A stretch of 64,000 bases of DNA from Adlercreutzia faecimuris (GCF_022669055.1 NZ_JAJMLW010000001.1:806001-870000); one strand, 5' to 3'; positions 1 to 8,927 are shown, counted from the stretch's first letter. Notes: generated from the sequence alone by a model not told the origin. Translations and numbers: made by a program.

Positions 1-2
1 AG

Positions 3-2171
3 CTGGTCAAGGTCGAGGGCGACCCCAACTCGCCGGTCACCGACGGCCGTCTGTGCATGCGCTGCCTGGCCATGGTGGAAGCCGTGTACCACCCCGACCG
101 CATCGTGCATCCCATGAAGCGCGACCGCAGCGACCGCGGCAAGGACAAGTGGGTCCAGATCACCATGGACGAGGCCTACGACCTGTGCATCGAGATGGTG
201 AAGGACACCACCGAGAAGTACGGTGCGAAGTCCATCTGCACCGGCGCCGGCACCGGCCGTAACGCCACCTGGCAGTCCAACGTGCTGGGCCACGGCGCCT
301 TCGGCACGCCCAACGACAACGCGGGCCTGCTGGCCGGCAACTGCTGCTACACCCCGCGCATGCAGGGCATGAACGCCATCTTCGGTAACACCTTCATCGC
401 CGACTGCGGCCAGCTCAACGAGGCGCGCTTCGATCATCCGGAGTACCGTCGCCCCGACCTGTTCATGATCTGGGGCAACAACCCGCTGCGCGCCAACGCC
501 GACGGCTTCTTCGGCCACTGGATCATCGACTGCATGAAGCGCGGCTCCAAGCTGATGACCGTCGACCCGCAGGTCACGTGGCTGTCGGCCCACTCCGAGC
601 TGTACCTGCAGGTGCGCCCCGGCACCGACGCCGCCCTGGCACTCGCCATCGGCCACGTCATGGTGGAGGAGGAGCTCTACAACAAGGAGTTCGTCGACCT
701 GTGGTGCTACGGCTTCGATGAGTACAAGGAGCGCGTGGCCGACTGGACGCCCGAGCGCGCCGCCGAGATCTGCTGGGTCCCGGCTGAGAAGATCGTGGCC
801 GCCGCCCGCCTCATCGGCACCGCCGGCGTCACCACGCTGCAGTGGGGCGTCGCCTTCGACCAGAACAAGTGGGCCAACGGCACCGCGCACGCGGTGGCGC
901 TGCTCCAGGCCATGACCGGCAACATCGACAACCCCGGCGGCTTCGTCTGCATCAACTTCGGCTACGTGCAGTCCGACATCCGCGAGAACGTCGCCAAGGG
1001 CCTGGGCCCGGAGGTCCGCAAGGACCGCCTGGGCGATGACGGCAACTGGGGCGCCCTCAACGCCATCGGCAAGGGCGGCCATGCCATCCCCGAGGCCATC
1101 CTCCATGCCGCCGAGACCGGCGACCCGTACCCGGTGAAGATGCTGTTCCTGTGCTCCACCACCGCCTTCACCAATATGGCCGGCCAGGCGAAGCGCGTCT
1201 ACGACTGCTACAAGGACATGGACCACGTGGTCATCTGCGACCTGTTCATGACCCCGACCGCCATGGCCATCGGCGACCTGTTCATCCCCATGGCCATGAG
1301 CTGCGAGCGCAACTGCGTCCGCGGCTGGTACACCCCGCTGCGCTCCATCGTCAAGGTCACCCAGACCGGCGAGGCCGTCGGCGACGAGCAGATGATGCTC
1401 GAGCTGGGCAAGAAGATGAACCCCGACCTGTTCTACTGGGACGACGTGCCCGAGATGCTGGAGTTCTGCACCAACAACATGGCGACCGTGCCGATCCACG
1501 TCACCATGGACGAGCTGCGCGAGAAGGTCATCATCTACCCCGACTTCGAGTACCGCAAGCACGAGACGGGCAAGATCCGCTTCGACGGCCAGCCCGGCTT
1601 CAACACGCTGTCCGGCCGCGTCGAGTTCTTCTGCAACATGTACAACAACGTCGGCATGGACCCGCTGCCGTACTTCCTGGAGCCGCCGGAGAGCCCCGTC
1701 TCCACGCCGGAGCTGTTCAAGGAGTACCCGCTGGTGCTGACCACCGGCCGCCGCTGCTGGCAGTACTTCCACTCCGAGCATCGCCAGCTCAAGTCGATGC
1801 GCGAGTTCCACAAGTGGCCCATGTTCGCCATCAACCCCGAGGACGCGGCCGCGGCCGGCGTCAAGGAGGGCATGTGGTGCGTCATCGAGAACTCCCATGG
1901 CAAGGCCATCGAGGTGGCTCATGTGACCGACACCATGATGAAGGGCGTCGTCAGCGCCGAGCATGGCTGGTGGTTCCCGGAGCGTGACCCGGAGGAGCCC
2001 TCGCTGTACGGCGTCTTCGAGTCCAACATCAACTGCTGCACCGTCCAGGGCGACTTCGGCCCCAGCGGCTACGGCTCTTCCTACAAGACCCAGCTGTGCA
2101 AGGTGTACCCGGCCCCCGAGGGCTACGGCGAGACGTTCGAGCAGCAGTTCGCCGACCACTACAAGGCGTAG
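3..2171 (+). CDS. Mo-bis-MGD oxidoreductase large subunit, catechol dehydroxylase / acetylene hydratase-like (5' end cut by window)
   Basis: The frame is already open at base 3, so the N-terminus lies outside the window; at least 722 residues are visible. The order of motifs fits the DMSO reductase superfamily: the end of an N-terminal Fe-S binding region (GRLCMRC), a PMKRDRSDRG stretch, ITMDEAYDL, the IWGNNP segment, RPGTDAALALAIGHV, GNIDNPGG, and a C-terminal molybdopterin dinucleotide binding domain (LVLTTGRR to the end). The segment GNCCYTPR at bases 336-359 probably supplies a Cys ligand to Mo, as in the paralogue at 10445. A small ferredoxin gene follows 30 bases later and a transporter after that. 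The visible part shows no membrane anchor. The family includes acetylene hydratase and the gut catechol dehydroxylases; the substrate cannot be told. Confidence 0.9.
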   Translation: MVKVEGDPNSPVTDGRLCMRCLAMVEAVYHPDRIVHPMKRDRSDRGKDKWVQITMDEAYDLCIEMVKDTTEKYGAKSICTGAGTGRNATWQSNVLGHGAFGTPNDNAGLLAGNCCYTPRMQGMNAIFGNTFIADCGQLNEARFDHPEYRRPDLFMIWGNNPLRANADGFFGHWIIDCMKRGSKLMTVDPQVTWLSAHSELYLQVRPGTDAALALAIGHVMVEEELYNKEFVDLWCYGFDEYKERVADWTPERAAEICWVPAEKIVAAARLIGTAGVTTLQWGVAFDQNKWANGTAHAVALLQAMTGNIDNPGGFVCINFGYVQSDIRENVAKGLGPEVRKDRLGDDGNWGALNAIGKGGHAIPEAILHAAETGDPYPVKMLFLCSTTAFTNMAGQAKRVYDCYKDMDHVVICDLFMTPTAMAIGDLFIPMAMSCERNCVRGWYTPLRSIVKVTQTGEAVGDEQMMLELGKKMNPDLFYWDDVPEMLEFCTNNMATVPIHVTMDELREKVIIYPDFEYRKHETGKIRFDGQPGFNTLSGRVEFFCNMYNNVGMDPLPYFLEPPESPVSTPELFKEYPLVLTTGRRCWQYFHSEHRQLKSMREFHKWPMFAINPEDAAAAGVKEGMWCVIENSHGKAIEVAHVTDTMMKGVVSAEHGWWFPERDPEEPSLYGVFESNINCCTVQGDFGPSGYGSSYKTQLCKVYPAPEGYGETFEQQFADHYKA

Positions 2172-2201
2172 GGGACGGCTCACGGAAAGGAGACAAGGCT
2201 C

Positions 2202-2537
2202 ATGGCACAACAGGGTCTTTTGATTGATTACGAGTTCTGCACGGGCTGCCATACCTGCGAGATGGCCTGCAAGGTCGAGAAGGGCCTCGAGGAGGGCGAG
2301 TTCGGCATCAAGCTTTCGCAGATCGGCCCGTGGAAGCTCGATGACGACAAGTGGGAGTGGGACTTCGTGCCCCTGCCCACCCAGCGCTGCGACCTGTGCA
2401 AGGACCGCCTGGCCGTCGGCAAGGTGCCCGCGTGCGTGCACCACTGCCAGGCGCTGTGCATGGAATTCGGCCCCGTCGAGGAGCTGGCCAAGAAGGCCAC
2501 CAAGCCTCGCGTGGTCATCTTCACCGTCGAGGAGTAG
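2202..2537 (+). CDS. Small ferredoxin-type electron transfer subunit of the Mo enzyme
   Basis: A 111-residue cytoplasmic protein with an AAAGGAGA ribosome binding site. Residues near the N-terminus carry CTGCHTCEMAC, a CX2CX2CX3C pattern, and the second half carries CDLC, then a Cys about ten residues later and VHHC. Eight or more Cys could bind two [4Fe-4S] clusters. It lies directly downstream of the Mo subunit, and an equal-sized paralogue lies behind the second Mo enzyme (12779). It therefore most likely passes electrons to the catalytic subunit. It is far shorter than the four-cluster DmsB proteins later in the window, which marks this as the two-subunit soluble type. Confidence 0.88.
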   Translation: MAQQGLLIDYEFCTGCHTCEMACKVEKGLEEGEFGIKLSQIGPWKLDDDKWEWDFVPLPTQRCDLCKDRLAVGKVPACVHHCQALCMEFGPVEELAKKATKPRVVIFTVEE

Positions 2538-2619
2538 CTAGCCTCGCGCCCCGGGCGCCTCAGGGGATATGGGGCGTCCGGGGCTTAACCCACCCGCATT
2601 CGTCTGTTAGGGGAAAGAT

Positions 2620-4125
2620 ATGACTGAGAAGATCTCTTCTCTGGGTGACAAGGCCGTAGCGGCCGTACAGAACAACGTAACCCAGGCCCTGGGCCTCATC
2701 TACGGCCTGGGCATGCTCACGTGGACTGCGTTCAACCAGATGAACAGCAACTACTGGGCGTACTTCCTGACCGAGATCTGCGGTCTGGAGCCGACCGTCA
2801 TGGGCACGGTCAAAGCAGTGACCGGCGTGGGCGAGTGGTTCTTCGTGATCATCGCCGCCATCATCATCGAGCGCGTGTGGCTCAAGCACGGCCAGTATCG
2901 CAGCTGGCTGCTGGTGGCCCCGCCCGCGACGTTCGTCTGCCTGCTCATGACGTTCGTGGATCCCGTGTTCCTGGACATGGGCGCTAAGACCGCCTGGATG
3001 ATCTTCTTCCAGATCGTCGGCGGCTTCTTCGCGAGCTTCTTCATGATCGCGGCCACGTCCATCGTGCCGGTCATCAGCCACACCGAGGCTGACCGCACCC
3101 TGCTCTCCCAGCGCAAGGCCCAGGGCAACATGCTGGTGAAGGTGCTCTTCGCCGCCGTGTCGCTGCCCGCCATCCTGGCCATCAACGGCCTGGTCTACCG
3201 CGTGCCCGCCGGCGAGAACGCCCAGAACGCGGGCCCGGCCGGCTTCACCGTGCTGGCGCTCATCTTCGGCATCATCATGATCGTGATGTTCATCGTCATG
3301 TTCAAGAAGATCGACGGCATGGACCCGACCCAGAAGATCTGCGAGGAGCGCGCGCTCGCCAAGAAGGAGGGCAAGGAGGTTCCGGCCATCCCGAAGGGCG
3401 ACAAGGTCAGCCTCGGCGAGATGCTCAAGTACTGGCTGACCAACCTGCCGGCCCTCATCGGCCTGTTCGCCGAGATCATCCGCTTCATCGCCCAGATGAC
3501 CATCATGTCCATGTCGATGTACGTGTTCACCTACGCCTTCGGCGACGTGGCCATGTCCGCCGTCATGCTGACCGCCTGCAACATCGTGGGCCTTATCGCC
3601 ACGTTCGTCTCCGAGCCGCTCGCCCGCACCCTGGGCATCCGCAACACCTACCTGATCGGCATCGGCATCTCCGGCGTGTCCATGATCGCCTGCTACTTCA
3701 TCGGCGCCACCGGCCAGATGGCCTTCATCGTGTGCATCTGCGCCTGCTTCTTCGGCATGAACTTCATGAACGGCACGATGATGGGCATGCAGTCCAACGC
3801 CATCGCCTACGGCGAGTGGCGTGACGGCAAGACCGCCAAGGCCTTCATCATGTCCACCTTCCAGTGGTGCCCGAAGATCGCCAACGCGGTCGCCGGCCTG
3901 CTCACCGGCTTCGGCCTGGCCGCCATCGGCTTCACCCGCGGCATGGAGGCCACCCCCGAGCTCGCCCAGGGCATGATCAACATCATCTGCATCATCCCCG
4001 CCGTGGCCTTCGTCATCGCCTTCGTCGCCTTCTTCTTCGGCTATCGCCTCGATTCCAAGAAGATGGCCCAGATCGCTGACGACCTGGAGAAGCGCCGCGA
4101 GCAGGGCGACATCCTCCCCGGTTAG
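2620..4125 (+). CDS. GPH-family (MelB-like) cation symporter
   Basis: A 501-residue integral membrane protein with about 12 predicted helices. The AYGEWRDGKTAKAF segment before the last helices is the hallmark of the glycoside-pentoside-hexuronide cation symporter family within the major facilitator superfamily. The middle cytoplasmic loop (about residues 230-270) is charged and holds DPTQKICEERALAKKEGKE. The start is set by AGGGGAAAG eight bases upstream. It follows the Mo enzyme and its ferredoxin, so it probably imports the substrate or exports the product. The fold family is clear; the substrate is not. Confidence 0.85.
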   Translation: MTEKISSLGDKAVAAVQNNVTQALGLIYGLGMLTWTAFNQMNSNYWAYFLTEICGLEPTVMGTVKAVTGVGEWFFVIIAAIIIERVWLKHGQYRSWLLVAPPATFVCLLMTFVDPVFLDMGAKTAWMIFFQIVGGFFASFFMIAATSIVPVISHTEADRTLLSQRKAQGNMLVKVLFAAVSLPAILAINGLVYRVPAGENAQNAGPAGFTVLALIFGIIMIVMFIVMFKKIDGMDPTQKICEERALAKKEGKEVPAIPKGDKVSLGEMLKYWLTNLPALIGLFAEIIRFIAQMTIMSMSMYVFTYAFGDVAMSAVMLTACNIVGLIATFVSEPLARTLGIRNTYLIGIGISGVSMIACYFIGATGQMAFIVCICACFFGMNFMNGTMMGMQSNAIAYGEWRDGKTAKAFIMSTFQWCPKIANAVAGLLTGFGLAAIGFTRGMEATPELAQGMINIICIIPAVAFVIAFVAFFFGYRLDSKKMAQIADDLEKRREQGDILPG

Positions 4126-4212
4126 CATCAACGGGATGCGCTTCGCGCGCCCGATGCATCGAGTAACGCGCAGGAGGCGCGTGCAAGTTCCGACGAGAAA
4201 GAGGTACCAACC

Positions 4213-4440
4213 ATGTGTTTTAGACCTGCTGAGATAAGCATGGAGAAGAACTGCCCTGAGTGCGGCGCCAAGAACGACTTCAACAACGACGTCTGCGACC
4301 AGTGCGGCGCCAAGCTTCCCAGCGCCCCGAAGATCCCCGGCGGCACCCCCGGTGCCCCGGCCGGCGCCCCCGGCGCGCCTGCGGCCCCGGGTGCCCCCAA
4401 GCCCCCCGCGCCGGGCGCCCCGAAGCCGCCGGTGGCCTAG
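4213..4440 (+). CDS. Zinc-ribbon mini-protein with Pro/Ala/Gly tail (MCFRPAE type)
   Basis: A 75-residue protein. It opens with MCFRPAEISM, followed by a CPEC / CDQC zinc ribbon (residues 14-32) and a disordered tail made of GAP and PAGAP-like repeats. A protein with the same MCFRPAE-x-SM opening and the same ribbon lies at 16345 beside the third Mo enzyme, although the two tails differ. An alternative start at the internal Met11 would give a bare zinc ribbon, but the shared first ten residues argue for the upstream ATG, which has AAAGAGG before it. The function is unknown; its location suggests an accessory to Mo enzyme expression or assembly. Confidence 0.75.
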   Translation: MCFRPAEISMEKNCPECGAKNDFNNDVCDQCGAKLPSAPKIPGGTPGAPAGAPGAPAAPGAPKPPAPGAPKPPVA

Positions 4441-4464
4441 CCTCGGGTAGCAAAGAGTGAGATG

Positions 4465-4491
4465 GCACGGCCGACGTTTCGTCGGCCGTGC
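4465..4491 (+). terminator. Probable intrinsic terminator
   Basis: GCACGGCCGAC (4465-4475) pairs perfectly with GTCGGCCGTGC (4481-4491) around a five-base loop and is followed by TTGCT. It lies between the zinc-ribbon gene and the CapA-like gene, so the first four genes may form their own transcript. The T-run is short, so termination may be partial. Confidence 0.6.
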
Positions 4492-4531
4492 TTGCTAAGA
4501 GAGACAGCGAGCAGGGAAGAGAGGTAGTGTT

Positions 4532-5614
4532 ATGGATCGTATAGTGCTTGCCGGAGCGGGCGACGTCATCCTTGACCGACCCGATCCGAAGACGGCGTTT
4601 CAGTACGTCGCTCCCATCTTCCGGGAGGCGGACATCACCTACGTGAACATGGAGCAGGTGCTGGCCGACGACGGCGTGCCCCATCCCTGTCAGTCGGTGT
4701 CGAAGGGCTCGCGCTTCATCGAGGCCTACACCGACGCCGAGGTGGACGTCGTGTCCTGCGCCACCAACCACGCCATGGACTGGGGCGAGGAGGGCCTGGT
4801 CGGCACCCTTGAGACCCTCGACGCGGCGGGCGTGGCCCACTGCGGCACCGGCCGCACCCTCGACGAGGCCCGCAAGCCCGTCATCCTGGAGCGCGGCGGC
4901 CAGAGGGTCGGCTTCCTCAACTACTGCTCGGTGGCGCGCCCGGAATACGACGCCGACGTGGACAAGGCGGGCATCGCCCCGCTCAAGGTGCACACCCTCT
5001 ACGAGCAGGTCGACTTCCAGCCGGCCACCCCGCCGCGCATCGTGTCGCTGCCCACCAAGGAGAGCCGCGACATGATCTGCGCCGACATCCGCGCGCTGAA
5101 GGAGCAGGTGGACGTGGTGGTCGTGGCCTTCCACTGGGGCCAGCACCTCGTTCCCGCCGTCGTCCCGATGTACTGCATCGAGATGGCCCACGACGCCATC
5201 GACGCGGGCGCGGACCTCATCATCGGCGCCCACACCCACATCCTCAAGGGCATCGAGGTGTACCGCGGCAAGACCATCTACTACTCGCTGGGCAACTTCG
5301 TCCTGGACTTCGGCGACGCGTTCCACGACACGCGCCTCATCGACAGCCTGGACGCGCACTACAAGCCCACGCCGGAGTCGCGCGTCGATCGCAACAAGAC
5401 GATGATCGTGAAGGCCTACATCGAGGACGGCCAGGTCGTGCAGACCGGCTTCGTCCCGGCCATGATCAACGCCGACGGCGACCCGATGCCCGTCAAGCGC
5501 GGCGGCGAGGGCGACGCGGTGGTGGCGTACATGGAGCTCATCACCGAGGAGGCGGGCCTCAACGCCCGCTACGAGTGGGTCAGCGACGAGGAAGTGGCCA
5601 TCCGCGAGCGCTAG
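4532..5614 (+). CDS. CapA/PgsA-like metallophosphatase family protein, cytoplasmic
   Basis: A 360-residue protein of the PGA_cap / metallophosphatase type. Visible metal-site motifs are AGAGDV at the N-terminus (Asp11), VNMEQ, CATNHAMDWG, AFHWGQH and GAHTH. Family members include CapA of poly-gamma-glutamate capsule systems, but here there is no signal peptide or membrane anchor and no capB/capC neighbour, so capsule synthesis is unlikely. It is followed by an MmgE/PrpD enzyme and a trigger-factor paralogue in the same direction, which suggests a hydrolytic step in the same pathway. The actual reaction is unknown. Confidence 0.8.
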   Translation: MDRIVLAGAGDVILDRPDPKTAFQYVAPIFREADITYVNMEQVLADDGVPHPCQSVSKGSRFIEAYTDAEVDVVSCATNHAMDWGEEGLVGTLETLDAAGVAHCGTGRTLDEARKPVILERGGQRVGFLNYCSVARPEYDADVDKAGIAPLKVHTLYEQVDFQPATPPRIVSLPTKESRDMICADIRALKEQVDVVVVAFHWGQHLVPAVVPMYCIEMAHDAIDAGADLIIGAHTHILKGIEVYRGKTIYYSLGNFVLDFGDAFHDTRLIDSLDAHYKPTPESRVDRNKTMIVKAYIEDGQVVQTGFVPAMINADGDPMPVKRGGEGDAVVAYMELITEEAGLNARYEWVSDEEVAIRER

Positions 5615-5675
5615 GCGGAGGCGCCGGGCCGAGCGCGGTCCGGTGGGACGAGGGGGCGCGTCCGGCGCGCCCCGC

Positions 5676-5711
5676 GGCAGGGCGGCGGGCCCGCGGGCGC
5701 GCCGCCCTGCC
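5676..5711 (+). other. Strong hairpin just upstream of the MmgE/PrpD gene
   Basis: GGCAGGGCGGC (5676-5686) pairs perfectly with GCCGCCCTGCC (5701-5711) around a 14-base loop. The ribosome binding site GAGGAGGGAG follows a few bases later. There is no T-run, so it is more likely an mRNA processing, stability or translation element than a terminator. Confidence 0.45.
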
Positions 5712-5729
5712 CCCGAGGAGGGAGAGACC

Positions 5730-7118
5730 ATGGAACTGGCAACGCGGATCGCCGAGGTGACGGCGAAGGCGACCTACGACGACCTGTCGGCCGAGGACGT
5801 GCTGGCGGCCAAGATGGCCGTCCTCGACACGCTCGGCTGCATGCTGGCCGGCAGCGGCGCCGGCGAGGGCGTCGACGAGGTGATGGGCCTGGTGGGGGCC
5901 CTGGGCGGCACCGAGGAGTGCACGCTGGTGGCCCAGGGGGCCAAGACCAACCCGATGCTGGCGGCGCTCGGCAACGGCGCGCTCGCCCACAGCATCGACT
6001 ACGACGACGCCCACGACGACGCCTTCGTGCACCCGAGCGCCTCGGTGGTGCCGGCGGCCCTGGTGGCGGGCGAGTACGCCGGCGCGTCCGGCAAGGACCT
6101 CATCACCGCCGTGGCCCTGGGCGACGACGTCATCTGCCGCATGGGCTACGCGGTGACCAACCCCGAGGCCAACCAGGGACTCCTGTGGATGCTGCCGGTG
6201 CTTCTGGGCACCTTCTCGGCCACGGTGGCGGCCTCCAAGATGCTCGGGCTGAGCGCCGACGAGGTCGAGAACGCCCTGGGCCTGGCGTACAACCGCGCCG
6301 GCGGGTCGAAGGAGCTGGTCATCGAGCCGGGCGCCCTGCGCGGGCTCTACGCCATGTTCCCCAACATGACCGGCGTGATGGCCGCCCTCATGGCCAAGCG
6401 CGGCGTGCCCGGGCTGAAGGAGACCTTCGACGGGAAGGCCGGCTTCTTCAACATGTACTACGACGGCGTGCGCGACGAGAGCGTGTTCGACGACTTCGGC
6501 CGGCGCTTCGAGGGCACCGAGGTGTCCATCAAGCCGTGGCCGTGCTGCCGCTTCACCAACTCCTGCGTCGACGCCGCCCTGCGCATCGCGCGCGACAACG
6601 ACCTCGACCCGACCGCGGTCGAGCGCATCACCGTGTTCTACGCGGCCGACGACGCGAAGCGCTGCGCCGACCCCATTGAGTTGCGCCGCGCGCCGAAGAC
6701 CATCCCCGAGGCCAAGCTGAGCCTGCCCTTCACGGTGGCCCAGGCGCTCGCCTACCGCAAGCTGGAGATCGGCGACTTCAGCGCCGAGGCCCTGGCCGAC
6801 CCGCTGCTGCGCGACCTGTGCGCCAAGACCGACGCGGAATACGACGCGGCGCTCGAGAGCGACTTCTCCAAGACGATGCTGCCCGGCCGCGTGCGCGTCG
6901 AGCTCAAGGACGGCACCGTCTACGACCAGCGCGTCGACATCGTCTACGGGCATCCCCGAAACCGCATGGAGTGGCCCGACCTGGCGGGGAAGTTCCGCGA
7001 CTGCGCGTCCTACTGCAAGCGGGAGCTGACCGCCGATGAGATCGACGCCATCGCGTCGATGGTCGAGCATCTGGAAGACGTCGAGGACGTGTCCGTCCTC
7101 ATGGAGGCCGTCCGCTAG
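5730..7118 (+). CDS. MmgE/PrpD family protein (2-methylcitrate dehydratase-like fold)
   Basis: A 462-residue protein starting at the ATG behind GAGGAGGGAGAG. The conserved block HSIDYDDAHDDAFVHPSAS (residues 87-105) is the signature of the MmgE/PrpD family, and KPWPCCRFTNSCVDAA is the second conserved region. Family members act as 2-methylcitrate dehydratase, cis-aconitate decarboxylase or iminodisuccinate epimerase. No prpB or prpC homologue is nearby, so propionate degradation is not supported. It more likely acts on a carboxylic acid made in this locus. An in-frame extension upstream to 5643 runs through the hairpin and has no family similarity. Confidence 0.82.
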   Translation: MELATRIAEVTAKATYDDLSAEDVLAAKMAVLDTLGCMLAGSGAGEGVDEVMGLVGALGGTEECTLVAQGAKTNPMLAALGNGALAHSIDYDDAHDDAFVHPSASVVPAALVAGEYAGASGKDLITAVALGDDVICRMGYAVTNPEANQGLLWMLPVLLGTFSATVAASKMLGLSADEVENALGLAYNRAGGSKELVIEPGALRGLYAMFPNMTGVMAALMAKRGVPGLKETFDGKAGFFNMYYDGVRDESVFDDFGRRFEGTEVSIKPWPCCRFTNSCVDAALRIARDNDLDPTAVERITVFYAADDAKRCADPIELRRAPKTIPEAKLSLPFTVAQALAYRKLEIGDFSAEALADPLLRDLCAKTDAEYDAALESDFSKTMLPGRVRVELKDGTVYDQRVDIVYGHPRNRMEWPDLAGKFRDCASYCKRELTADEIDAIASMVEHLEDVEDVSVLMEAVR

Positions 7119-7145
7119 GGGCGGCGCGCGAAGGAGGATATCACC

Positions 7146-8444
7146 ATGGAGTTCACCCGCCTGGACAAGGCCGAGCCGGACGACAAGGGCGCCGTGACCG
7201 TTCACGCCGAGGCGGCGGCCGACGTCGTCCACGGCCTGCTCGCCGAGTTCTACGAGACGGTCGCGCGCGCCAAGGGGCTCGCGCCCGACGCCCCCTGGGA
7301 CGCCGTCGAGGAGGCGGGCCAGGCGGGCATGGGCGCCGAGGCGTTCCGCGAGCTGCGGCGCGACTTCGTGGTGAACCGCATGGCGGGCGACGCCCTGGCG
7401 GCGCTGGGGCTCACCCCGGCGCTCACGCCCAACATCCACGTGCTGGACTACCCCGCCGACGGCGAGGGGTTCGCCGTGGAGCTGTCGGTGGTGGAGCAGC
7501 CGCGCCTCACCCTCAGCTCCTACGAGCCGGTGGAGGTGGTCATGGACGAGGTGGCCGTCACCGACCGGCTCATCGCGGCGCGCGTGGCCGAGGTGCTCGA
7601 CCACTACGCCGCCTACGAGGAGGCCGACCCCCATCCCGTGCGGGCCGGCGACATCGTGGCCATCGACGTGGACACCCAGCAGGACGACAAGATGGTGCCC
7701 CACCTGTCGGGCAAGCGCATGATCCTGGAGATGGACGGCGAGTCGATGCCGGCGCCCTTCCTCGAGGCCGTCGTGGGCATGGAGGTGGGCGAGACCAAGA
7801 CGGTGGAGTACGCCGTGCCGCGCCCCCGCGCCATCACCCCCGACGACGTGGACCGCTACGTGTCGACGGTGACGGTGCTGGCCCAGCAGCGCAAGGTGGA
7901 GGTGGAGCTGACCGACGCGTGGGTCCACGCCCACTACCCGACGATCGACACGGTGGCGGAGTTCTTCGCCGAGACGCGCAAGGACGTGGAATACGACGCC
8001 AAGCTGTTCAACCGCGACACCCTGGCCCACCTGGCCAACGTCGAGGTGGAGAAACGCCTGGTCGGCGACATCCCCGACGAGTTCTACCAGGCCTCCTACC
8101 GCAGCCTCATGAACAAGTTCGAGGCCGACCTGTCCCAGCAGGGCAAGACGCTCGACGACTACTACGAGGAGGAGCAGACCAACGAGCAGGAGCTGAGCGT
8201 GAAGATGCTCATCCAGTCGGGCGAGAACCTGCGCCAGGGCTTCGCGCTGGAGGCGCTGTTCGACGGGCGCGGCATGACGCTGGCCGACGAGGACGTGGAA
8301 TCGGCGGCCGCGCGCTTCTTCGGTGGCAGCCCCACGGTCGACGAGCTGCGCCGCACGGGCCGCGCGCGCCTGGCTGAGTCCATGGCCAAGCGCGCCGCCG
8401 CCCTGAGCTGGCTGGTCGACACGGCCGTGGTGAGGGGGGAGTAG
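7146..8444 (+). CDS. Divergent trigger-factor-like peptidyl-prolyl isomerase / chaperone
   Basis: A 432-residue protein with an AAGGAGGATA ribosome binding site. The layout resembles trigger factor: an N-terminal ribosome-binding-like domain that is poorly conserved, a central FKBP-like domain with VRAGDIVAIDVDTQ and VGMEVGETKTVEY, and a long helical C-terminal chaperone domain (about residues 250-400). A cellular trigger factor normally lies beside clpP and clpX; this copy lies in a metabolic cluster and is probably a dedicated paralogue. It may fold or deliver the cofactor-rich enzymes encoded nearby. Two zinc-ribbon mini-proteins follow immediately. Confidence 0.72.
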   Translation: MEFTRLDKAEPDDKGAVTVHAEAAADVVHGLLAEFYETVARAKGLAPDAPWDAVEEAGQAGMGAEAFRELRRDFVVNRMAGDALAALGLTPALTPNIHVLDYPADGEGFAVELSVVEQPRLTLSSYEPVEVVMDEVAVTDRLIAARVAEVLDHYAAYEEADPHPVRAGDIVAIDVDTQQDDKMVPHLSGKRMILEMDGESMPAPFLEAVVGMEVGETKTVEYAVPRPRAITPDDVDRYVSTVTVLAQQRKVEVELTDAWVHAHYPTIDTVAEFFAETRKDVEYDAKLFNRDTLAHLANVEVEKRLVGDIPDEFYQASYRSLMNKFEADLSQQGKTLDDYYEEEQTNEQELSVKMLIQSGENLRQGFALEALFDGRGMTLADEDVESAAARFFGGSPTVDELRRTGRARLAESMAKRAAALSWLVDTAVVRGE

Positions 8445-8449
8445 GGCCC

Positions 8450-8668
8450 ATGTGCTACCCGTGCCGGAACTGCGGCAGCTGCCTGGCGGATCCGTCGCTA
8501 GCCGCCGTGCGCTGCCCGCGCTGCGGCGAGCTCCTGGCCGCCGACGCCCGGGCGTGCGCGGCCTGCGGCTGGACGCGCCCCGCGGCCCCGGCCGTCGCCG
8601 CGCCGGGAACGGCGCCGGGGCGGCCCGCCTCCCGTGCGGACGGCCCGTCTGAGGGCCTCGGGTGCTAG
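8450..8668 (+). CDS. Cys-rich zinc-ribbon mini-protein
   Basis: A 72-residue protein that starts five bases after the chaperone stop codon; its ribosome binding site (GAGGGGGGAG) lies inside the end of that gene, which suggests translational coupling. It has an N-terminal CYPCRNCGSC motif, then CPRCGE and CAACGW, giving up to four CXXC-like pairs, and a short Pro/Ala tail ending in Cys. The pattern suggests two zinc knuckles or a small metal or Fe-S binding protein. No function is known to me. Confidence 0.6.
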   Translation: MCYPCRNCGSCLADPSLAAVRCPRCGELLAADARACAACGWTRPAAPAVAAPGTAPGRPASRADGPSEGLGC

Positions 8669-8684
8669 GGAGGAGGTGCGAGCC

Positions 8685-8873
8685 ATGGAACGCTGCTACG
8701 TCTGCAACAGCTGCGGCAAGTGCGCCGAGAGCGCGCTCGTCGTCGAGGCGGCGGGTCCCCGCTGCCTCGACTGCGGCCGCGAGGTGCGCCCCGGTGAGAA
8801 GCTGACGGAGTGCGCCGGCTGCGGCAGCCGCAACATCGCCTTCGGCGGCCCCTCCGCCGCCCCCGCGCGCTAG
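8685..8873 (+). CDS. Second Cys-rich mini-protein, related to the preceding gene
   Basis: A 62-residue protein behind AGGGAGGAGGTG. It carries CYVCNSCGKC, then CLDCGRE and CAGCGSRN. The opening CYxCxxCGxC pattern matches that of the gene just upstream (CYPCRNCGSC), so the two are likely a tandem duplication that diverged in its second half. An upstream in-frame ATG at 8634 overlaps the previous gene and has no good binding site, so the start at 8685 is preferred. Probable metal-binding protein of unknown role. Confidence 0.6.
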   Translation: MERCYVCNSCGKCAESALVVEAAGPRCLDCGREVRPGEKLTECAGCGSRNIAFGGPSAAPAR

Positions 8874-8906
8874 GTCGCCGGGCCGCCCGCGCCGCTGCCG
8901 GCAGAG

Positions 8907-8927
8907 GGAGGGCTTCACCGGCCCTCC
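8907..8927 (+). terminator. Possible weak terminator hairpin
   Basis: GGAGGGC (8907-8913) pairs with GCCCTCC (8921-8927) around seven bases, followed by ACTTCT. It lies 33 bases after the second mini-protein gene. The short stem and poor T-run make this tentative. Confidence 0.35.

Noticed and set aside
4532-5614. Capsule synthesis role for the CapA-like protein
   Set aside because: There is no signal peptide or membrane helix and no capB or capC neighbour; the context is metabolic.
5643-5729. Upstream in-frame start for the MmgE/PrpD gene
   Set aside because: The stretch is Arg/Gly/Ala-rich, includes a strong hairpin and is absent from the family.
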